Assembly (NCBI GenBank): GCA_910575835.1
Contig: CAJTGB010000003.1
Coordinates: 124,001-188,000, forward strand
DNA: 64,000 nucleotides
Source of the DNA: Lachnospiraceae bacterium
GTDB lineage: Bacteria > Bacillota > Clostridia > Lachnospirales > Lachnospiraceae
Reading direction: 5' to 3'
Each line of letters starts with the position of its first letter. Within the stretch, counting starts at the first letter, position 1. The notes under the pieces were generated by a model. That model was not told the origin of the DNA and searched no databases. It saw nothing but the letters and a program-made list of their open reading frames with translations. Below are positions 58,994-64,000 of the stretch, in pieces. The translations under genes and the position numbers were made by a program.

Positions 58994-60604
58994 TTATCTA
59001 AGTATTTCCACTTTACAAGAATGCTTCTTTGTCTTCCTGTCATATCCAATTCCTACTGCCAGAATTTGTCCTGTATACCTGAGCGCTTCACCAAGCTTTC
59101 CCTGGAATCTTAGTATATATTCTTTATCCTTAATTTGCCAAATCGCCTCTTCCGGCGTATGATCCACCTTAAGTTCAAGAATCATCCCTTTCTCATTTTC
59201 CTTATACGGATAGAAGATAAAATCAACGAAACCCTTTCCTGCTCTATCTTCCCGCTCCACCCGATATCTGTCACGTGCCGCAAGATAAACCAGATTGACC
59301 ACCGCTGACAACTCTATTTCATTATTATACAGCAATATCGGGGTCTCAGTATTATGCACATATTGTAAAATCTCCGACATCGTACTGGTATCACCTGCCA
59401 AGGTTGCTCTCAGCATTTTAGCGGACTCTTTCGCCAAGCGGTATACATAACCAAAGGACTCTTTGTTCAACAACAATTCTTCATATTTCAGCATCAGTTC
59501 TTTATTAGGCACAAATACCTCCCCATCTTCATAGGTAAGCAATCCATATATTACCATCGCTGAATAAATCTGATCCTTCGTAACTAATTCCCTGGCGGTT
59601 GCCGCATATTCCTGCATCCTTGCTTCTACATGCTCTCCCGCTACCATCAATGCAATATCATCTCTGACCTCTTCTACATTATTTCTGACATAATAAAACA
59701 CAGAATCATATGTCCCCGAACTGGTCCAGTAATTCGCCAATTGATTATTAGCCAGCGCACTGACCACTGAACGCGGATTATACAGATGTTCTCCCCCCGC
59801 TGTATGATAACCGTCATACCACTCGTCTAATTCCGCTCTGGTGATACGCCGGTCTATGGTCTCTGCCTTATACACCTCATAGAGATGATCAACCTCCGAA
59901 TTCAAGAAACCAAAATACTCTCCAAATCGAATCTTTGTAGCCATATCATACTCCAAAAACATATTCAGCTCCGAACCTTCTGAATATTTTGCAATCGGAA
60001 GGACGCCTGTCATATAGGCAAATTCAACATAACTCTTCCCCTTAAGCAATGATTTTAAAAACAAAAGATATTCCCGTTTATTCTCTTCTGTTATAAATGT
60101 CATATGGAACAATGCATCCCACTCATCAATCACAAAGAGAAACTTCTGCTCCTTTTCCTCGAATATAAGGGACAGCAGATCCCATACCGCCTTGCTCTGA
60201 TCTAATTTGAGATCTGGATAAGCCTGTACAAGATCCTGATAAATCCCATCCTCGATTCTTGAAATATAGCTCCTGTAATCACGGCATTCCTTCGGAATCT
60301 CACTGCAGTCCAGATAGATTACTTCATGCCTGTTCAAATGCTCCAGACATTTCTTCGATTCGGCAATTGCCAGATGTTCAAACACATCCTTGCTGTCTCT
60401 CGCCTTCCCGAAAAAAGCGCCGATCATATTCGCCGCCACAGTCTTTCCAAAACGCCGCGGCCTGACAATACAGAAGAAACGCTGTTCTCGTCCAAGAGCC
60501 GGAATCAATTCCTCTATCATCGCTGACTTATCCACAAAATATGGATCCTGTGAAATCATCTTGTATTTATCATATGGAGCAATACTATTTAAAAATAATC
60601 CCAT
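58994..60604 (-). CDS. AAA-ATPase-like protein with C-terminal PD-(D/E)XK domain
   Basis: 536 residues. N-terminal AAA-ATPase-like part with Walker A variant RPRRFGKTVAANM (~47-59), Walker B KFLFVIDEWDALF (~150-162) and sensor VEFAYMTGVLPIAK region; middle helical region; C-terminal nuclease-like GFVDFIFYP and GMILELKVDHTPEEAIWQIK (D..ExK, ~455-495). This is the AAA-ATPase-like / PDDEXK_9 family common as many divergent copies in gut Firmicutes and Bacteroidetes. Function unknown; possibly nucleic-acid-related or defensive. It stands alone with no toxin or phage gene beside it. Confidence 0.88.
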   Translation of the reverse strand: MGLFLNSIAPYDKYKMISQDPYFVDKSAMIEELIPALGREQRFFCIVRPRRFGKTVAANMIGAFFGKARDSKDVFEHLAIAESKKCLEHLNRHEVIYLDCSEIPKECRDYRSYISRIEDGIYQDLVQAYPDLKLDQSKAVWDLLSLIFEEKEQKFLFVIDEWDALFHMTFITEENKREYLLFLKSLLKGKSYVEFAYMTGVLPIAKYSEGSELNMFLEYDMATKIRFGEYFGFLNSEVDHLYEVYKAETIDRRITRAELDEWYDGYHTAGGEHLYNPRSVVSALANNQLANYWTSSGTYDSVFYYVRNNVEEVRDDIALMVAGEHVEARMQEYAATARELVTKDQIYSAMVIYGLLTYEDGEVFVPNKELMLKYEELLLNKESFGYVYRLAKESAKMLRATLAGDTSTMSEILQYVHNTETPILLYNNEIELSAVVNLVYLAARDRYRVEREDRAGKGFVDFIFYPYKENEKGMILELKVDHTPEEAIWQIKDKEYILRFQGKLGEALRYTGQILAVGIGYDRKTKKHSCKVEILR

Positions 60605-60720
60605 AATACCGATTCACCCCTAAGCATCTTTTCTCCATTATATAAGACCTCATACATTGTTACAAGCGAATTTATCATTCTGGCATGGTTTAGGAGCATC
60701 AATTCCTGAAAAAGATATGA

Positions 60721-60752
60721 GGCATGGAATGAACCTGACGTCATCCCATGCC
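60721..60752 (-). terminator. Hairpin after the NSS transporter gene
   Basis: Minus-strand stem GGCATGGGATGA paired with TCATTCCATGCC (one mismatch), 12 nt after the transporter stop; a U-run (CTTTTTC) follows after about 8 nt, so termination may be imperfect. Confidence 0.5.
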
Positions 60753-60763
60753 CCTATATTCTC

Positions 60764-62242
60764 TTAAGTATTCTGCTTATCCTTACTCTTCCCGGCTCCT
60801 GCCGCACAGAACAGCACGAATCCCATGAACAGCACCGCCGCTGCCATCCATCCAACAAGCACCGCCGTCCCGCGTCCCGCAAACATATCATAATACCCTT
60901 TCAGATAGATAACGATAATGATCAGCGGAAGCACATAAGATACATATCCCTTAAGCCCGCGCGGGAAATGAACGCCCTCCCCGGCATTAACTTCACTGAG
61001 GAAATTCTCCCATCCCCATCCGTTCTTCCTGGTACAGAACAGCACATACCCCAGACTTCCAAGGGGGAGCAGGTTATTGGACACGATGAAATCCTCCAGG
61101 TCCATGATATTCGTCCCCGCTCCCAACGGTTCAAATCCGGCAAGAACATTAAACCCAAGCACGCAAGGCATACTTAAGATAACAAGCATCACCACATTCA
61201 CCAGAACACTCTTCTTCCTGGACCATCCAAGCAGATCGATCGCAAACGAGATAATATTCTCAAACACCGCCACGATGGTCGTAAACGCAGCAAAGGTCAG
61301 GAACAGGAAGAACAGCGCTCCCCAGATCCGGCCGCCCGGCATCTGAGCAAATATATTCGGTATCGTAATGAAGATCAGGCTCGGTCCTGCCCCCGGTTCA
61401 ATGCCAAACGCGAAGCAGGATGGAATGATAATGAAGCCGGCCATCAGCGCAACAAAGGTATCCAGCAGCGTAATACTGGCCGCCTCGCCTGAAAGGCTTC
61501 TTTCCTGTCCGATATAGCTTCCGAAGATCAGCATCGCACCGATTCCGATGGACAAGGTAAAGAATGCCTGGCTCATTGCCCCGAAGATCACGTTCCCGAT
61601 TCCAATCTCCTTCATCCTGGCAAAATCCGGCACCAAATAGAAGCGGATACCGTCTTCTGCTCCCTCCAGAAATATGGAATGGATCACCAACACCACCATG
61701 ATCAGCAGAAGCGCGGACATCATGACCTTAGATACACGCTCGATCCCCTTCTGAATTCCAAAATAGCAGACGGCAAAGCCTACAACACAGATCAGCACCG
61801 TCCAGAATGTCATAACCGGAACATTGCCTAACATATCCGTGAATCCTTCCGCCACCGTATCCGACGATGCGCCGACGAATTCTCCCTTGATACTGCGGTA
61901 ACAGTAATACATCATCCAGCCGCCGACGGTTGTATAGAACATCATAAGCAGATAACATCCGATCACACCGATCCACTTCATCACATGCCACCGAGTCCCC
62001 TCCGGTTCTAACTTTTCAAAACTTGCCGCAACGCTTAGCCGGCTTCCTCTTCCTACCGCAAACTCACAGATCATAACCGGAATACCCAGGATCAGAAGAA
62101 ATATCAGATAGATGAGGATAAACGCCGCTCCTCCAAACTCTCCGCACATATAAGGGAACTTCCATACATTCCCGATTCCTATCGCGCATCCGGCAGATAC
62201 CAGAATAAATCCCAGACGCGAACCAAACTTTTCTCTCTTCAC
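60764..62242 (-). CDS. Sodium-dependent transporter, NSS (SNF) family
   Basis: 492-residue membrane protein with 11-12 helices; TM1 SRLGFILVSAGCAIGIGNVWKFP (~8-30) has the unwound GxGN Na+/substrate motif of LeuT-like neurotransmitter:sodium symporters, followed by the conserved GGAAFILIYLIFLLILGIP helix. Imports an amino acid or amine with Na+. It lies 6 nt after the 2-oxoacid:ferredoxin oxidoreductase beta gene, so the operon may import and oxidatively ferment an amino acid. Confidence 0.93.
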   Translation of the reverse strand: MKREKFGSRLGFILVSAGCAIGIGNVWKFPYMCGEFGGAAFILIYLIFLLILGIPVMICEFAVGRGSRLSVAASFEKLEPEGTRWHVMKWIGVIGCYLLMMFYTTVGGWMMYYCYRSIKGEFVGASSDTVAEGFTDMLGNVPVMTFWTVLICVVGFAVCYFGIQKGIERVSKVMMSALLLIMVVLVIHSIFLEGAEDGIRFYLVPDFARMKEIGIGNVIFGAMSQAFFTLSIGIGAMLIFGSYIGQERSLSGEAASITLLDTFVALMAGFIIIPSCFAFGIEPGAGPSLIFITIPNIFAQMPGGRIWGALFFLFLTFAAFTTIVAVFENIISFAIDLLGWSRKKSVLVNVVMLVILSMPCVLGFNVLAGFEPLGAGTNIMDLEDFIVSNNLLPLGSLGYVLFCTRKNGWGWENFLSEVNAGEGVHFPRGLKGYVSYVLPLIIIVIYLKGYYDMFAGRGTAVLVGWMAAAVLFMGFVLFCAAGAGKSKDKQNT

Positions 62243-62248
62243 TCTACT

Positions 62249-63184
62249 CTATCCTCTGGAACATCTGAACTGCAGCTCTTCCCATCTTCGGTCTACTTCC
62301 TTCTGGAATTCTTCGATCAGATATTCGTTCCCTTTCTTGAATAAATGTTTGAATCTTCCCTGCGGCTTCAGGAAATCTTCGATCGGCAGCTTCTTCTTCG
62401 GCTCATAATTCAGGATCCACTTGCCTTCCTCCACTTCAAATAACGGCCAATAGCAGGTCTCCACACCCAACTTGCAGATCTCCATGATATCCGGCGTATT
62501 GTATCTCCATCCTCTCGGGCACGGAGCCATAATATTTAAAAAGGCCGCGCCCGGCGTATAGATCGCCTTCTCAGACTTCACATGCAGATCCTTGAAGTTG
62601 CCGATAAATGTGGTCTGTGCCACATAAGGAACGTCATGCGCCGCTATGATCGCCGCCAAGTCCTTTCTGTTCTGCGGTTTCCCGTTGCTCACACTCCCTA
62701 CCGGAGTCGTCGTCGTGTCCGCATACATGGGAGTCGCGGAAGACCGTTGGATACCCGTGTTCATATATGCGCCGTTGTCATAGCAGACATATACCATATC
62801 CGTGTTCCTCTCCATTGCACCGGACAATGACTGGAACCCGATATCATAGGTTCCGCCGTCGCCGCCGAATGTGATGAACTTATAGGTCTCGTCTAATTTT
62901 CCTTTTCTCTTAAGCGCCCTGTACGCACCTTCCACGCCGCTTAAGGTTGCTCCCGCATTCTCAAAGGCATTGTGGATGTAGCTGTCCTCCCATGCCGTAT
63001 ATGGGTAAGTAAAGGTAGACACCTCCAGACATCCCGTGGCGTTGCCGATGACTGCCTTATCTCCCTCATGGAGTCCGCGCAGCACATTCCTTACCGCGAT
63101 GGTTCCGCCGCAGCCTGCGCACATTCTGTGTCCCGGCGCCAGACGTTCCGGTTTGCTCATAGTCTCTTTGAAATTATAACTCAT
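62249..63184 (-). CDS. 2-oxoacid:ferredoxin oxidoreductase beta subunit
   Basis: 311 residues from ATG 63184 (GGGGGG upstream; frame from 63238 rejected because it lies in the alpha gene). Thiamine-pyrophosphate subunit: APGHRMCAGCGG (~15-26), FGGDGGTYDIGFQSLSGA (~106-123; GDG...D Mg-TPP motif) and CYDNGAYMNTGIQRS (~134-148). Resembles PorB/VorB. Decarboxylates pyruvate or a branched 2-oxo acid to acyl-CoA with reduced ferredoxin. Followed by an NSS amino acid transporter, which hints at an amino-acid-derived substrate. Confidence 0.9.
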   Translation of the reverse strand: MSYNFKETMSKPERLAPGHRMCAGCGGTIAVRNVLRGLHEGDKAVIGNATGCLEVSTFTYPYTAWEDSYIHNAFENAGATLSGVEGAYRALKRKGKLDETYKFITFGGDGGTYDIGFQSLSGAMERNTDMVYVCYDNGAYMNTGIQRSSATPMYADTTTTPVGSVSNGKPQNRKDLAAIIAAHDVPYVAQTTFIGNFKDLHVKSEKAIYTPGAAFLNIMAPCPRGWRYNTPDIMEICKLGVETCYWPLFEVEEGKWILNYEPKKKLPIEDFLKPQGRFKHLFKKGNEYLIEEFQKEVDRRWEELQFRCSRG

Positions 63185-63197
63185 CTTTTGTCCCCCC

Positions 63198-64000
63198 TTA
63201 TTCTCTGATTCCCAGATAACGATACGTCTCGCCTGCATCGCCGTCGGCTGCTATCTGTTTCAGGGTTGCAAATATACCTTCCATGTCCTCTACGCGCACA
63301 TCTCGCCCGCCGAGTCCATAGATATAATTCACAGCAAGAGCCTGTGATCTCGCCCGGTACAGCGCCGCCATCACATCCGCGCCCAAAGGGCCTCCGTGAT
63401 TCGTATAACCCTCTGCCCGGTCCATGACCGCAACTGCTTTGACTCCTTTCAAAGCCTGGGCGATCGCTTCGGCCGGGAACGGACGATAGAGGCGGATCTT
63501 AAGGAGACCCACCTTCTCTCCCTGCTCTCTTAACTTATCTATGGCGTCTTTTGTCGTACCTGCCGCCGATCCGATCATAACCACCGCGTATTCGGCATCT
63601 TCCATGCGATACGCTTCAAACAGGCCGTACTCTCTGCCTGAGATCCCGGCAAATTCTTCCGCGACATTTAACACGACTTCTTCTACGTGCCTCATACCTT
63701 CCGCCTGGCTGCGTTTTGCTTCCATGTAGTAATCCGTGATGGAATACGGCCCCACTGCCATGGGGCATTCGGGGTTCAGCAGATAATTCTCCGGCTGATA
63801 TTCGCCGACGAACTTCTTAACCTCTTCGTCTTCTAACAATTCCATGTTCTCTACCGCATGGCTGGTGATAAATCCGTCCTGGCAGATCATAATCGGCAGC
63901 CTGACGCTCTCATGCTCCGCAATACGGTAAGCCTGCACCATATTATCATAGGCTTCCTGATTATTCTCCGCGTAGATCTGGATCCATCCGGCGTCCCTTG
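63198..64000 (-). CDS. 2-oxoacid:ferredoxin oxidoreductase alpha subunit (5' end beyond window)
   Basis: The open frame continues to the right edge; about 266 C-terminal residues are visible, with the upstream half missing. Seen: GWIQIYAENNQEAYDNMVQ at the edge, LPIMICQDGFITSHAVEN (~35-55 from edge) and AGTTKDAIDKLREQGEKVGLLKIRLYRPFP region, typical of PorA/VorA. Partner of the beta gene 13 nt downstream. Gamma and delta (ferredoxin-like) subunits are expected just outside the window. Confidence 0.9.
   Translation of the reverse strand, partial: RDAGWIQIYAENNQEAYDNMVQAYRIAEHESVRLPIMICQDGFITSHAVENMELLEDEEVKKFVGEYQPENYLLNPECPMAVGPYSITDYYMEAKRSQAEGMRHVEEVVLNVAEEFAGISGREYGLFEAYRMEDAEYAVVMIGSAAGTTKDAIDKLREQGEKVGLLKIRLYRPFPAEAIAQALKGVKAVAVMDRAEGYTNHGGPLGADVMAALYRARSQALAVNYIYGLGGRDVRVEDMEGIFATLKQIAADGDAGETYRYLGIRE

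Noticed and set aside
1-64000. tRNA or rRNA genes and complete insertion sequences
   Set aside because: None recognised; no transposase or tRNA cloverleaf was seen, though short tRNAs could be missed by eye.

Overview
The window looks like chromosomal DNA of a gut-type anaerobic Firmicute, most likely a Lachnospiraceae member (Dorea / Clostridium scindens-like). That is inferred from the gene families: ferredoxin-linked 2-oxoacid oxidoreductase, cytoplasmic molybdoenzyme, T-box tyrS, type-2 galT, PKTGD-type cell-wall anchor, YtrA-type GntR/ABC operon. Strong AGGAGG ribosome sites and TTGACA/TATAAT promoters fit a Firmicute. No 16S or other rRNA is present to confirm it.

Layout. 1-7.3 kb: an Lsa-like ABC-F ribosome-protection gene cut by the left edge, preceded by a leader peptide and attenuator; DNA-alkylation repair; GreA; an unusual XRE regulator; a decayed spot carrying the tail of an aldehyde dehydrogenase gene; and an Rrf2 / cysK / O-acetylhomoserine sulfhydrylase sulfur block. 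7.5-24 kb: the most striking region. A LysR-controlled module (DUF5058 membrane protein, partner membrane protein, M20 amidohydrolase) faces an 11.7-kb operon that contains a second copy of the same three-gene module. That operon also carries a molybdopterin oxidoreductase, a four-cluster ferredoxin, an FAD/NAD oxidoreductase, an Asp/Glu-racemase-superfamily enzyme, an opine dehydrogenase, an MmgE/PrpD protein, an ornithine-cyclodeaminase-family protein and a DMT transporter, with its own divergent LysR. It reads as a complete uptake-and-catabolism system for an unidentified amide-type substrate.

24-37.7 kb: uracil-DNA glycosylase, bioB with a BirA-like operator, a MarR / alcohol dehydrogenase / aldehyde dehydrogenase operon with twin operators, a cupin + ferredoxin pair divergent from a Crp/Fnr regulator, an ArsR-led ABC-2 exporter, a monofunctional glycosyltransferase, and a two-component system. 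37.9-43 kb: a cell-wall-anchored CAP protein, then a small decayed island inserted at the 3' end of rpsI. The island is flanked by 66-bp direct repeats and holds a broken ToxN with its RNA antitoxin repeats, a small acidic protein gene, a broken tyrosine recombinase, a type I holin-like toxin with a candidate antisense RNA, and a ribbon-helix-helix protein. rpsI-rplM follow with their leader.

43-64 kb: acetyltransferase, GH13 enzyme, T-box-controlled tyrS, a second two-component system downstream of a GntR/ABC operon, a phosphodiesterase, azlCD, galKT with a divergent AraC regulator, a coiled-coil lipoprotein, an AIM24-family protein, a second ornithine-cyclodeaminase-family enzyme, an AAA/PD-(D/E)XK protein, a sodium:neurotransmitter-type transporter, and 2-oxoacid:ferredoxin oxidoreductase beta and alpha (alpha cut by the right edge). 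All assignments come from reading motifs by eye; no database search was run.
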